Shown here in pieces: positions 1 through 9,426 of a DNA stretch of 64,000 nucleotides. A model generated the notes under the pieces. The model made no database searches, was not told the DNA's origin, and worked only from the letters and a program-made list of their open reading frames with translations. The first letter of the stretch is position 1; every line of letters starts with the position of its first letter. The stretch covers positions 1 to 64,000 of the forward strand of contig DATGZK010000022.1 of the NCBI GenBank assembly GCA_035489755.1, in the 5' to 3' direction. A program made the translations under genes and the position numbers. Source of the stretch: UBA9160 sp035489755. Lineage in GTDB: Bacteria > Myxococcota_A > UBA9160.

Positions 1-318
1 GCGCGCACTCGCCCGAGGCAAGCGCGGCGCCGTATACGTCTTGCGGCCTCCTCGGCATGGAAGCCGTCTGGATCCTTGCTTCAGCCCGGGTGCTGCATGG
101 TATGCGCGGCTGGAGACGCTGGGGTCGTGATCGAACGTAGCTGGACTGAGGATCGCCGCCGGGGGTCGCGGGCTGCCGGAACGGCCAGACCCTTGGCGAA
201 GCGGAGCCGGATGCTCGGCCCGCACGACGCGGTTAGAATCGGCGGCCGAGCAACGGGGACGTTCTGCGGGCAGGCAGAGGTGTAGGCTCCCTCATAGAGA
301 CCTTCGGAGCGGGTGCGG

Positions 319-3300
319 ATGCGGTCTAACGTGGCAGCTGCGGCGACGACGCGTGACGGGTCTTGGCCGAGGACGCCGACTCCGGCTCGCGGCGGGGCTG
401 TCGGGATCGTCGCCCTCATCCTTTTGACCGCACTTACGGCAGGCTCCGCTTCAGCGCAGAGCGCGGGACCGTCTCTTACTGCTCCCGCCTGCAGCTCCGC
501 ACTCTCGAGCACCTCCCAGACCTTCACCTGGACCGCTGGCGGCGCGGGAATCACGGCCTGGTGGCTGTATGTCGGCTCGAACGTCGGCGCGAACGACCTC
601 TTTGATAGCGGACGGCTTAACGCTTCTGTCCTCTCCACCCTGGTCTCCGGACTTCCCAGCGACGGTAGGATTCTGCATGTACGTCTTTTCTATCTCCAAA
701 CAGGCGCCTGGCAATTCGTCGACTGCGCCCTGCAAGCCGCGAATCTGCCACCTCCCACCCTCTCCAGCCCAAGCTGCGGCTCGACGCTGGTGGGCAGCGC
801 CGCGATCTTCACATGGACGGACAACGGGGCTGGGGTCACGGACTGGTGGCTGTACCTCGGAACCAGCCAGGGAGCGAATAACCTGTTCGACAGCGGAGAT
901 CTCAGCGCCGCAACTGCATCGGTCTCCGGCCTTCCCACCGACGGCGAGACCCTCTACGTGCGGCTCTGGTACCGGACACTCGGCCGCGCCTGGCACTTTC
1001 AGGATTGCACCGTGACCGCGGCGACCCTTCCACCGCCCGCGCTCACGAGCCCGAGCTGTGGATCTACATTGACCAGCACGACCGCGATCTTCACCTGGGC
1101 GGACAACGGAACCGCTGTCACGGCTTGGTGGCTCTACGTCGGAACGAGCCCCGGCGGACGCGATCTCTTCGACAGCGGGTCTCTCAATGCGGCGACCCTG
1201 ACGCTCACCGTCGGCGGGCTTCCGTATGACGGCCGAACCGTCTACGTGCGTCTGTGGTACCGCAGCGCCACATCTGCATGGCGCTTCCAGGACTGCAGCT
1301 TCTCCGGGGCCAATCTTCCAGGGCCGGCGATCACCTCGCCCACCTATGGCTCGAGCCTCACGGGTTCCGCTGTCACCTTTGAGTGGTCGGACGCGGGCCG
1401 CACGCCAGTCGCCTGGTGGCTCTACGTGGGCTCGAGCCCTGGCGCAAACGACCTCTTCAACAGCGGCCGGCTCGCGGCAGCGGCCCGATCTGTCACGGCG
1501 AGTAGCCTCCCGATCGATGGCCGGAGCCTTTTCGTGCGCCTTTTCTACTTGTTGGGCCCAAGCTGGAGCCACAGTGACTGCGACCTCACGGCCTTCGCAG
1601 CTGGACCGGCGACAATCAGCCCGCACATCGCTGCCTTGACTTTCACGAGGACGCAGCAGTTCACAGCCAGCCTGACGAGCGGCGTTACGTGGTCAGTCGA
1701 TGGCGTCGTAGGAGGCTCTCCTTCCTCAGGGACAATCACCAGCACGGGTCTCTATTCTCCGCCCAATAGCATCGGCACTCATACCGTGACGTTTACTTCG
1801 CTAGATGGGTCGCACTCGGCGAGCGCCACCGTATTCATCACGAACTCAACCGGCCTCTTTACCTATCACAACGACAACCTGCGCACGGGTCAGAACGTGA
1901 ACGAAACGGTTCTGACTCCGGCCAACGTGACTCCCACCAACTTTGGAAGGCTGTTTTCATACCCCTTGGACGGCATCGCGTATGCCGCGCCGCTCTATGT
2001 GGCGAATCTCAACCTCCCGAACCAGGGCTTCCACAACGTCGTCTACGTGGCCACAGAGCACGACAGCGTCTACGCGTTCGATGCCGATGGGCTCAGCAGC
2101 CTCCCCCTCTGGCACGTAAGCTTCATCAATCTGGCAGCCGGTGTGACCACCGTTCCCTCGGCCGATACCCTAAGCACCGATCTCACCCCTGAGATCGGGA
2201 TCACCAGCACCCCAGTGATCGACCCCACCAGCGGCACGCTCTACGTCGTCGCCAAGACCAAGGAGACTACCGCCAACACAACGACGTATGTGCAGCGGCT
2301 GCATGCACTCGATATCACGACCGGCGCCGAGAAACTTGGGGGCCCGGTTGTGATCCAGGCAAGCGTATCCGGAAGCGGTGACGGGACACAGGGGGGCCAA
2401 GTCCCCTTTAACCCGTTACGAGAGGGTCAGCGAGCCGCGCTCCTCCTTCTGAACGGTGTCGTTTATGTCGGGTTCGCATCCCATGGAGATAACGGGCCGT
2501 ACCACGGCTGGGTACTGGGATTCGACGCCAGCACTCTCCAGCTCGTGATGACCTACAACGCCACACCCAACGGCTGTTGCGGCGGGGTCTGGCAGGGCGG
2601 TGCGGGTCTCGCCGCGGACTCCTCTGGAAACATCTACTTCGTGACTGGCAACGGGAATTTCGACGCGGACTCGGGCGGGTCTGACTATGGAGACAGTATC
2701 GAAAGGATCAGTCCGAGCGGCGCCGTTGTGGACTACTTCACGCCGCATGATCAGCAGAACATGAACGACAATGACCTTGATCTCGGGTCTGGAGGTCCAC
2801 TCTTGCTCCCGGACCAGAGCGGTCCCTACCCCCACCTCCTCGTCACTGCCGGCAAAACGGGCACGATCTTCGTCGTCAACCGGGACAATATGGGCCACTA
2901 CAATCCAAATAACGATAGCCAGATTCCTCAATCTCTCGTGAGCGCAGTGAACCTCAACATCAAAGCACCGGTCTATTTCGGGGGCTCTGTTTATTTCGGA
3001 GCGGACTACGATCCGATCAGAGCGTTCCAGGTGAGCGGTGGTTCGCTCTCGACGACCTCGTCCCAGTCCCAGGAGGTCTACCCCTTTCCGGGCGCAGCTC
3101 TTGCGATTTCAGCCAATGGAAACACCAATGGCATCCTGTGGGCGGTAGAAAGGCCGGCCGCGGCAGTTCCGGGTGTTCTCCGTGCATACGACGCCACCAA
3201 CCTCGGCACAGTGCTCTACAGCAGTGATCAATCGGGGTCACGTGACACTTTGGATTCTGCAACGAAGTTCGCGCCTCCGATCGTGGTGAATGGAAGAGTA

Positions 3301-3348
3301 TTCGTGGCCTCTGTGAGCCAGCTAGCGGCCTATGGTCTCTTGCCGTAG
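319..3348 (+). CDS. Secreted four-repeat / Ig-like / beta-propeller protein, function unknown
   Basis: I do not recognise one named family for the whole chain. The N-terminus has a hydrophobic run (GIVALILLTALTAG) ending in ASA, a plausible signal peptide after an unusually long basic leader. Four tandem repeats of about 92 residues follow (roughly residues 50-425). Each holds a WWLYVG strand, an LFxSG turn and a DGR..VRL.Y strand; the first three carry an early and a late Cys that could form a disulfide, while the fourth has lost the early one. A bacterial Ig-like domain lies at about 430-510. The last 500 residues look like a quinoprotein-type beta-propeller, with blades such as VVYVATEHDSVYAFDAD. 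No PQQ-ligand set could be assigned. The ATG at 319 has GGAGC 9 nt upstream; a GTG at 313 is the alternative start. The chain is probably exported to the periplasm or cell surface. Confidence 0.85.
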   Translation: MRSNVAAAATTRDGSWPRTPTPARGGAVGIVALILLTALTAGSASAQSAGPSLTAPACSSALSSTSQTFTWTAGGAGITAWWLYVGSNVGANDLFDSGRLNASVLSTLVSGLPSDGRILHVRLFYLQTGAWQFVDCALQAANLPPPTLSSPSCGSTLVGSAAIFTWTDNGAGVTDWWLYLGTSQGANNLFDSGDLSAATASVSGLPTDGETLYVRLWYRTLGRAWHFQDCTVTAATLPPPALTSPSCGSTLTSTTAIFTWADNGTAVTAWWLYVGTSPGGRDLFDSGSLNAATLTLTVGGLPYDGRTVYVRLWYRSATSAWRFQDCSFSGANLPGPAITSPTYGSSLTGSAVTFEWSDAGRTPVAWWLYVGSSPGANDLFNSGRLAAAARSVTASSLPIDGRSLFVRLFYLLGPSWSHSDCDLTAFAAGPATISPHIAALTFTRTQQFTASLTSGVTWSVDGVVGGSPSSGTITSTGLYSPPNSIGTHTVTFTSLDGSHSASATVFITNSTGLFTYHNDNLRTGQNVNETVLTPANVTPTNFGRLFSYPLDGIAYAAPLYVANLNLPNQGFHNVVYVATEHDSVYAFDADGLSSLPLWHVSFINLAAGVTTVPSADTLSTDLTPEIGITSTPVIDPTSGTLYVVAKTKETTANTTTYVQRLHALDITTGAEKLGGPVVIQASVSGSGDGTQGGQVPFNPLREGQRAALLLLNGVVYVGFASHGDNGPYHGWVLGFDASTLQLVMTYNATPNGCCGGVWQGGAGLAADSSGNIYFVTGNGNFDADSGGSDYGDSIERISPSGAVVDYFTPHDQQNMNDNDLDLGSGGPLLLPDQSGPYPHLLVTAGKTGTIFVVNRDNMGHYNPNNDSQIPQSLVSAVNLNIKAPVYFGGSVYFGADYDPIRAFQVSGGSLSTTSSQSQEVYPFPGAALAISANGNTNGILWAVERPAAAVPGVLRAYDATNLGTVLYSSDQSGSRDTLDSATKFAPPIVVNGRVFVASVSQLAAYGLLP

Positions 3349-3706
3349 GCCGTGCCTTACCAGGACCGCCTCATCGCTTCGACGCGCCGCACCTCCCTCG
3401 CCCGGCGGAGTATCTCCGCGGAAGTACAGGTACAAAGGATGATCGGTCGAGCGCTGGGGTGACGTGGATTTGGAATGAACTTCCGCGGATTTCGCCGCGC
3501 CTGCGCGGACCCGAAGGCGCTACGGACAGCCGCGGATAGGATTCCACCAGCGTGGTTGGTCCTCAGGACGGGAAGGGTCCATTCTGACGATTCTCGGGAA
3601 GACGCCCGCAGGGCCGGCCTCTTGGCGCCACGGCTATTGTGCCGCATGGGCTCGCCGGGACGCGGTCGCGGCCCTGACGGTCGCGCTCTTTACCATCCCC
3701 CAGGCG

Positions 3707-5365
3707 ATGGCGTATGCACTGATCGCGGGCATGCCACCCGCCGCGGGTATCTGGGCTGCCGTGGTGGCATCCATCCTCGGTGCTGCGTTTGGCAGCTCCG
3801 AGTTCCTCGTGAACGGCCCGACCAACGCCATGTCGGTGCTGCTGGCCGCCAACGCGGGTCTGTTCGCCGCACATGGTGACCCCGTCGCTTCGATCGTACT
3901 CGTCACGGCGATGATCGGGCTGATTCAGCTGGGCGCTGCTGCGCTGCGGCTCGGAAGGTTCACCCGCTTCGTGGCCGAACCTGTGTTAACCGGCTTCACC
4001 GCTGGCGCCGGCCTCTATATCGCGATCAATCAGCTGCCCGCGCTGCTCGGACTCTCCAGGGCGAACATGACGACGACGATCGCGGGATGGCAACCGCCGT
4101 CGGACGTGGTCTTCGACATGCTGCGCACCATGCTCTCACTCTCCCGCATGAATCCTGTGGCCCTCGCGCTCGGAGCGGCGACCTTCTTCGGGGTACGCGC
4201 CTTCCAGGCCCTTGAGCGCCGCGCGGGGCGACGCATTCCGGCCCCCTTCCTGGCAGTCGCTGCCGCGACCGCGGTGGCCTGGGCCTTCGGACTGGGCGAG
4301 CCGGAGCAAGGCTTGCGAAAGCTCGCGCTGGTGCGCGACATCGAGCCGCTGCACCGGGGGCTGCCTTCGCTCGTCTGGCCTCACCTCGCCCGCGGGCAAG
4401 GCCAGGCCCTTCTCGCGCCTGCGTTTGCTCTCGGCTTGCTGGGGGCGGTCGAGGCCATCGCAATCGGCAAGGTGCTAGCCGCGCGGGCCGGCCATCACTT
4501 CGACGCCAACCGCCAGCTGCTCGGCGAAGGCGCCTGCAACATCGGCGCGGCGCTGATTGGCGGCTTTGCATCGTCGGGATCCTTCACTCGCACGGTCGTG
4601 AACTTCGAGGCGGGCGCGGTGACGCGGCTCTCGTGCATCGCGTCGGGTCTCATCGTACTCGCCATCGTGCTCGCGTTCGCGCCCGCAGCCAACTATGTCC
4701 CCATTGCTGCGTTGGCAGGGGTCCTGGTTCATATCGGAGTCAAGCTCGTCAATGTGAGTCGGCTGCGGATCCTCTTCCAGACGACGATCGGCGACCGTGC
4801 AACTCTGCTCACCACCTTTTTCGGTGTTCTCCTGATGGAACAGCTCCAGTACGCGCTCTTTGCAGGCATCGCGGTCTCCGTCTTGCAGGCCCTGCGGCGC
4901 GCGGAGGGATTCAAGATCACACTGCTCGAAATCGATGGACGGGGGCACTTCGTCGAGACGCCGCTTGAGGATTCGCATGTCGCGGAGGTGGTGGCCCTGT
5001 CTCTTCAGGGAGAGCTCTTCTTCGCGGCGGCGGAGGAGCTGGAACGACGGCTGCGCGTTCTCTTCGGCAACGGCGCGCGGTTTCTGGTCCTGCGCCTAAC
5101 CCACGCGTACAACCTCGATGCCACGACTGCCCAGGCGCTTACACAGGTCGCGAGAGAGGCACGAGCGCGCGGCGGACGGCTGGTGCTCTCGGGTGTGCGT
5201 CCCGGACTCTACGGTACGTTTGCGCGCTCGGGAGTGATCGAGGAGCTCGGGGCTGAGGCCGTGTTCCGTCACGAAAACGCAATTCTCGCTTCCACGCGGC
5301 GGGCGATCGCCTTTGCCGAGAGCCTAGCGGCGCAGGCTCACCCCCGCGCGACGGAGCAAGGGTGA
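3707..5365 (+). CDS. SulP-family anion (sulfate/bicarbonate-type) transporter with STAS domain
   Basis: Inner-membrane SLC26/SulP transporter. The start of TM1 matches the family signature, with IPQAMAYALIAGMPP spanning the first in-frame ATG, then about 11 further hydrophobic segments and a C-terminal STAS domain from about residue 425 (LSLQGELFFAAAEEL onward). The substrate cannot be read from sequence. The first in-frame ATG falls inside TM1: the conserved upstream residues (RRDAVAALTVALFTIPQ) are encoded in the same frame from 3656 on. That frame is open only back to a TGA at 3476-3478 and contains no ATG, GTG or TTG, so the true start is either a rare codon (ATT 3590, CTG 3584) or has been lost to a sequence error. 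Coordinates from the ATG are therefore a minimum. Confidence 0.85.
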   Translation: MAYALIAGMPPAAGIWAAVVASILGAAFGSSEFLVNGPTNAMSVLLAANAGLFAAHGDPVASIVLVTAMIGLIQLGAAALRLGRFTRFVAEPVLTGFTAGAGLYIAINQLPALLGLSRANMTTTIAGWQPPSDVVFDMLRTMLSLSRMNPVALALGAATFFGVRAFQALERRAGRRIPAPFLAVAAATAVAWAFGLGEPEQGLRKLALVRDIEPLHRGLPSLVWPHLARGQGQALLAPAFALGLLGAVEAIAIGKVLAARAGHHFDANRQLLGEGACNIGAALIGGFASSGSFTRTVVNFEAGAVTRLSCIASGLIVLAIVLAFAPAANYVPIAALAGVLVHIGVKLVNVSRLRILFQTTIGDRATLLTTFFGVLLMEQLQYALFAGIAVSVLQALRRAEGFKITLLEIDGRGHFVETPLEDSHVAEVVALSLQGELFFAAAEELERRLRVLFGNGARFLVLRLTHAYNLDATTAQALTQVAREARARGGRLVLSGVRPGLYGTFARSGVIEELGAEAVFRHENAILASTRRAIAFAESLAAQAHPRATEQG

Positions 5366-5747
5366 GGGATCAAAGCTTCCAGAGAAACACTTCGCCACTG
5401 GGGTCGAGCCGCGTTGATGATGCCGCGTGCATCCCTTCTTTTGCGCAACCTGATGACCGGAGCCCTGCGTCGGGCGGGCGGCGACCACGACGGGACGAGA
5501 TGCGCTCTGGAGTCTCCTGGGGAGATCGCTGCGCGCCGTTCCGACTCCACCGTACGCGAGGTGCCTCGCGCGAAGAGCGCGCCTGTGCGCAGGACTACAT
5601 CCGGCTAGTCTTGCGGTGGCACCGTGCTCGAAATCGTAGAGCGTGCTCATCTGGGGTCTTATCGCCACGAGGCGGTGAAAACCTGCACAGAAGGGTGTAT
5701 AAAGGCGGTGGCTCTTCCGGGGGATGAGCGGTGGACCGGAGGCGTCC
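5366..5747. other. Intergenic stretch, no gene seen
   Basis: About 380 bases between the SulP gene and the repeat protein. Short open frames on both strands show no recognisable protein character. GGAGG at 5738-5742 is the ribosome-binding site of the following gene. No clear promoter, hairpin or repeat was recognised. Confidence 0.5.
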
Positions 5748-7019
5748 ATGCGTTCGCTCGCTGCTCTGCTCACAGGTTTGGCCGTAGTGGTGCTCGGTTC
5801 CGTCGAGACGTCCGCCCAGCAGGCAGGCGTGGCCGACCCGAAGGGTCTCGCTGGTCGCGTCCGAGCGCTTGAAACACAACTCGACGCCGCCCAAAAGGCC
5901 ATCAGTCAGCTTCAAGGCCAGGTTGCCACGCTTCAGGGTGCGGCGTCCTTCGCCTTAAGTCTCAAGCCCTACGTCCATGTCGATCCGAAGCCGATCAACG
6001 GCCTCGCTGGCCCGCATGTGATCTTCGAGGGCGCAAACGTGCATATTCGGAGCGGGTCGGGTGCGACGGATGACAATGGGAAACTCACCGGACTCGGAAA
6101 CCTCATCGTGGGTTACAACGAGATCTCGGACCTTCCCCGTTTGCCCAATGGCGCTCCCAGTGTGACTGCAGACCGAGTCGGCTCGCATAATCTGGTCGTC
6201 GGCCCCAAGAATGAATACACGAGCTACGGCGGGTTCATTGCGGGAACCTATAACGCCGTCAGCAGTAAGTCTTCTTCCGTCAGTGCCGGGCACTTCAACA
6301 CCGCCACCGGCGACTATTCGTCGGTGAGCGGCGGTGAAGGCAACGGCGCCAGCGGCAACTCTTCCTCGGTGAGCGGCGGTGGAGAAAACGGCGCGAGCGG
6401 CGACTTCTCCTGGGTCGGCTCCGGCCAACACAATGGCGCGGGCCCCCGAGATGCCGCTTCTGGCCTCTACACCTCGGTGAGCGGCGGTGCAGACAACGGC
6501 GCTGGCGGCGGCGACGGCGCGAGTGTGAGCGGCGGCCTCGGCAACATTGCAAGTTTCCCCGACGCGAGTGTGAGCGGCGGCCTTTCCAACACAGCAAATG
6601 GTGAAGGCGCGAGTGTGAGCGGCGGCCAAGGCAACTTCGCAAGCTTCGGCTTCGCAAGCGTATGCGGTGGCCTTTTCAACGTGGCAAGCGGGGAGGAAGC
6701 CAGCGTGAGCGGCGGCGTGGACAACACGGCAAGCGGAACCTTCGCCAGCGTGAGCGGCGGCAGATGGAATACGGCAACCGGAAATGCCGCAAGTGTGAGC
6801 GGCGGTGCTTTCAACGCGGCCAGCGGCGAGAGTTCCTCGGTGAGCGGCGGTGGGCACACGACCTTCGGGGGCAACACGGCCGCGGGCCTCGGATCCTCGG
6901 TCAGCGGTGGCCACGCCAACACGGCCGTTGGCAATTTCTCTTCGGTCAGCGGCGGCCAGAACAGGTCTGCACCGTCCGACGACAGTTGGGATGCTGGAGG
7001 CTTGTTCCAGAGCAACTAA
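5748..7019 (+). CDS. Secreted protein with fifteen 15-residue YadA-head-like repeats
   Basis: No named family recognised. The ATG at 5748 follows GGAGG with 5-nt spacing and gives a clean signal peptide (MRSLAALLTGLAVVVLG..TSAQQ). Next is a heptad-rich predicted coiled coil (residues about 30-65: RVRALETQLDAAQKAISQ), an uncharacterised section (70-170), then fifteen tandem copies of a 15-residue unit, consensus ASVSGGxxNxASGxx, up to about residue 415. The regular S-V-S-G-G / N-x-A-S-G pattern resembles the left-handed beta-roll of trimeric autotransporter heads, but those use 14 residues and end in a beta-barrel anchor. Here the protein simply stops after the repeats, with no anchor or sorting tail. 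The last copy ends with a Trp/Phe-containing cap. Likely an extracellular, perhaps trimeric, fibrous protein. Confidence 0.8.
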   Translation: MRSLAALLTGLAVVVLGSVETSAQQAGVADPKGLAGRVRALETQLDAAQKAISQLQGQVATLQGAASFALSLKPYVHVDPKPINGLAGPHVIFEGANVHIRSGSGATDDNGKLTGLGNLIVGYNEISDLPRLPNGAPSVTADRVGSHNLVVGPKNEYTSYGGFIAGTYNAVSSKSSSVSAGHFNTATGDYSSVSGGEGNGASGNSSSVSGGGENGASGDFSWVGSGQHNGAGPRDAASGLYTSVSGGADNGAGGGDGASVSGGLGNIASFPDASVSGGLSNTANGEGASVSGGQGNFASFGFASVCGGLFNVASGEEASVSGGVDNTASGTFASVSGGRWNTATGNAASVSGGAFNAASGESSSVSGGGHTTFGGNTAAGLGSSVSGGHANTAVGNFSSVSGGQNRSAPSDDSWDAGGLFQSN

Positions 7020-7291
7020 CGCGCGAGCAGGCTTCGCAGCGATAGTCGGGTCTGGAGCGACGGGCCCGGCTTTGGGTCGGGACGTTGTCACTTGTGCGGC
7101 GATTGTCGTGGGCCTGCCGTCCGACGCCGCCGTGCACGAGGCGCCTCGCTCGGATAGCGCGCCCGGTCTACGGTGAGGCGAGGCGTGGCTCATTGAGGCG
7201 CACCCGCGTCGCGCGCCAGCCGACGATTGCGACTTTGAGGGTCTTGGAACCGACGGCCTCCCGGGCGTAAGATCGGCGCTGAGGTGCCCGC

Positions 7292-8395
7292 TTGAAGATC
7301 GACCTTCTCTACGAGATCCAGATCCCGAAGCCTCACGACGAGCGGAGCGAGTATCGCGCGTACTGGGAGGCGATCGAGCAAATCGAGCTTGCCGACCGGA
7401 TGGGCTTTTCCACGGCCTGGGCGGTCGAGCACCACTTTCTGACTGAGTTTGCGCATTCTTCTGCCCCAGAGGTCTTCTTGGCCGCGGTGGCGCAGCGTAC
7501 GCAACGGATTCGCGTGGGCCACGCTGTGACGCTCCTGCCCTATCCCTTCAACCATCCGATCCGCGTAGCCGAACGCATCGGAGCGCTCGATATCGTCTCC
7601 AATGGGCGTGTCGAGTTCGGCACCGGCCGATCGAGCGCCTATGAGCAGGAGGGCTTCGAGGTCGCCCCCGATGAGACGCGAGAGATGTGGCAGGAGGCGC
7701 TCGAGATCATTCCGCGGATGTGGTCCACGGAGGAGTTTTCACACGAGGGCAAGTATTTCCGAATTCCCCGGCGCAACGTCGTGCCGAAGCCCATCCAGAA
7801 GCCCCATCCCCCGATCTGGGTCGCCGCGACGAGCCCGGAATCGTGGGAGATCGCGGGACGCAACGGGATCGGCGTCCTTGGCATGACGCTCTTCGTTTCG
7901 GTGCCGCAGATTGCGGAACGCGTTCAAGTCTACAAGCGTGCGCTGGTCGGCTGCCGACCGGCCGGGGCGTTCGTGAACGACCAGACCAGCGTGTTCACCG
8001 TCGTGCACTGCGCCGACTCGGCCGACGCTGCGGTCCGAGATTTTGGTACGCAGGGAGCCGTCGACTATTTGACCTACGCATTCAAGGTGTTTTCGGGGGG
8101 TCTCTCACGAGAAGCCAGCACCGGCGCCCCTTGGCGCCCCACCAAGGCGCTGGTCCAAGCCTATCCCCTACTCCCCAAAATGATGCGGGGAGAGGTGACC
8201 TACGAAGAGCTCGACGCCGAGGACATGGTGATCGTGGGCGACGTCGAGAAGTGCGTGCGAAAGCTCGAGCGCTACGCGCAGACCGGTGTCGACCGGGTGC
8301 TGTGCCTTATGCAGTTCGGGCGGATCCCGCACGCGAACGTCCTGCGTTCGATTGAGCTGTTCGGCCAGCACGTGATCCCGCGCTTTGCGAGCTGA
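7292..8395 (+). CDS. LLM-class (luciferase-like) flavin-dependent oxidoreductase
   Basis: TIM-barrel F420/FMN-dependent monooxygenase or reductase of the bacterial luciferase-like family. It shows the usual starting strand (KIDLLYEIQIPKP), the AVEHHF segment, RIRVGHAVTLLPYPFNHP (cofactor region), GRVEFGTGRSS and the late FGRIPHANVLRSIELF helix. At 367 residues it is full length. The start is TTG 7292; an internal ATG would remove the first barrel strand. It sits in a catabolic neighbourhood (esterase, amidohydrolases), so an oxygenase role on a small organic substrate is plausible, but substrate and cofactor are not determined by the sequence. Confidence 0.9.
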   Translation: MKIDLLYEIQIPKPHDERSEYRAYWEAIEQIELADRMGFSTAWAVEHHFLTEFAHSSAPEVFLAAVAQRTQRIRVGHAVTLLPYPFNHPIRVAERIGALDIVSNGRVEFGTGRSSAYEQEGFEVAPDETREMWQEALEIIPRMWSTEEFSHEGKYFRIPRRNVVPKPIQKPHPPIWVAATSPESWEIAGRNGIGVLGMTLFVSVPQIAERVQVYKRALVGCRPAGAFVNDQTSVFTVVHCADSADAAVRDFGTQGAVDYLTYAFKVFSGGLSREASTGAPWRPTKALVQAYPLLPKMMRGEVTYEELDAEDMVIVGDVEKCVRKLERYAQTGVDRVLCLMQFGRIPHANVLRSIELFGQHVIPRFAS

Positions 8396-8413
8396 GCTCG
8401 CAAGCGCCGTCCG

Positions 8414-9343
8414 TCACGTGGCGAAGGCCGCACGCAGTCGCGCTGCCGCGACGTCCATCGCCTCTTTCGCCGTGTCCAGCATCTCTGTCATGGCGAAAAA
8501 TCCATGGAACATCCCCTCGTACCGCTGGAGCTCGACCGGCACTCCCGCGGCACGCAGGCGCTCTGCGTAGGCCTCTCCTTCGTCGCGCAGCGGATCGAAC
8601 TCCGCAGTGATCACGGTGGCCGGCGCGACGCCCGATACGTTCTCGGCCACGAGCGGCGATGCGAGCGGATCCTGCCCTTGCTCCGGCTTCTCGAGATAGT
8701 GATCCCAGAACCACTGCATCATGCCGCGCGTCAGGAAGTAGCCCTCCGCATTCTCGCGATAGGACGCGGTCTCGAAGTCGTGATGGGTGACGGGATAGAT
8801 GAGGAGTTGGTGCGCGAGGCGGGGCCCCGAGCTAGCGCGCGCCAGCTGGGCCACCACCGCTGCCAGATTGCCGCCTGCGCTGTCTCCCCCCACCGCGATG
8901 CGAGAAGGGTCGGCGCCGAGCTCAGCGGCGTTCGCCGCCGCCCAACACGTGGCGGCGTAACAGTCTTCCGGGGCCGCCGGGAACTTCGCCTCTGGCGCAA
9001 GTCGGTAGTCGACGGACAAAACCGCACAGTTCGCCGCGTTGGCGAGGAGGCGGCAGAGGGGGTCATGGGTATCGAGGTCGCACACCACGAAGCCGCCGCC
9101 GTGAAGGAACACGAGGAGGGGGAGAGGGCCCGAGGCGCGAGGGCGGTAGAGGCGCACAGGAATCTCCCCCGCAGGGCCGGGAATCTGCCGGTTGTCGACA
9201 TGGGCAACGTCGGGTCCGCGGCGCGCAGCAACGAGCGCGCGGTAGCCCGCGCGGAGCGCGGCAGGAGAAAGGGCCGCCGGGTCGCGCGGGAGCGCGCCCT
9301 GGAGGAGGGATAGGAGCTTTTCGGCCTGGGGATGGAGGGGCAT
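8414..9343 (-). CDS. Alpha/beta hydrolase, hormone-sensitive-lipase (HSL) esterase family
   Basis: Carboxylesterase/lipase-type enzyme. The HSL oxyanion motif HGGGF lies near residue 80, the nucleophile elbow GDSAGG near 153, the catalytic Asp in EFDPLRDEGE near 250 and the catalytic His in HGFF near 280. The N-terminal cap helix region (MPLHPQAEKLLSLLQG) is typical, and 309 residues is the standard length. It is convergent with the LLM oxidoreductase (18-nt gap) and divergent from the deacylase gene, sharing the interval 9344-9426 as a likely bidirectional promoter region. It probably hydrolyses short-chain esters; the natural substrate is unknown. Confidence 0.92.
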   Translation of the reverse strand: MPLHPQAEKLLSLLQGALPRDPAALSPAALRAGYRALVAARRGPDVAHVDNRQIPGPAGEIPVRLYRPRASGPLPLLVFLHGGGFVVCDLDTHDPLCRLLANAANCAVLSVDYRLAPEAKFPAAPEDCYAATCWAAANAAELGADPSRIAVGGDSAGGNLAAVVAQLARASSGPRLAHQLLIYPVTHHDFETASYRENAEGYFLTRGMMQWFWDHYLEKPEQGQDPLASPLVAENVSGVAPATVITAEFDPLRDEGEAYAERLRAAGVPVELQRYEGMFHGFFAMTEMLDTAKEAMDVAAARLRAAFAT

Positions 9344-9426
9344 GTTTCTCAGCCTCCGGGGCGTCGGGTCGGCTACTCTGGAGCCGATCCTACCACTGAG
9401 CCCACCCCTCCATGGAGGCCTCCCCC

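Noticed and set aside
451..1626. 391-residue minus-strand frame opposite the repeat/propeller gene
   Set aside because: Shadow; charged low-complexity sequence without motif.
5324..5915. Overlapping minus-strand frames between the SulP and repeat-protein genes
   Set aside because: Mutually overlapping Arg/Ser-rich frames without RBS or motif; read as non-coding.
6280..6960. 45-bp tandem DNA repeats that could suggest a CRISPR array or minisatellite
   Set aside because: The repeats are contiguous, in frame and protein-coding (15 residues each), without spacers.
5955..7193. 412-residue open frame on the minus strand opposite the 15-residue-repeat gene
   Set aside because: The repeats seen in it are the reverse complement of the 45-bp coding repeat; the plus strand has the signal peptide, RBS and sensible repeat chemistry.
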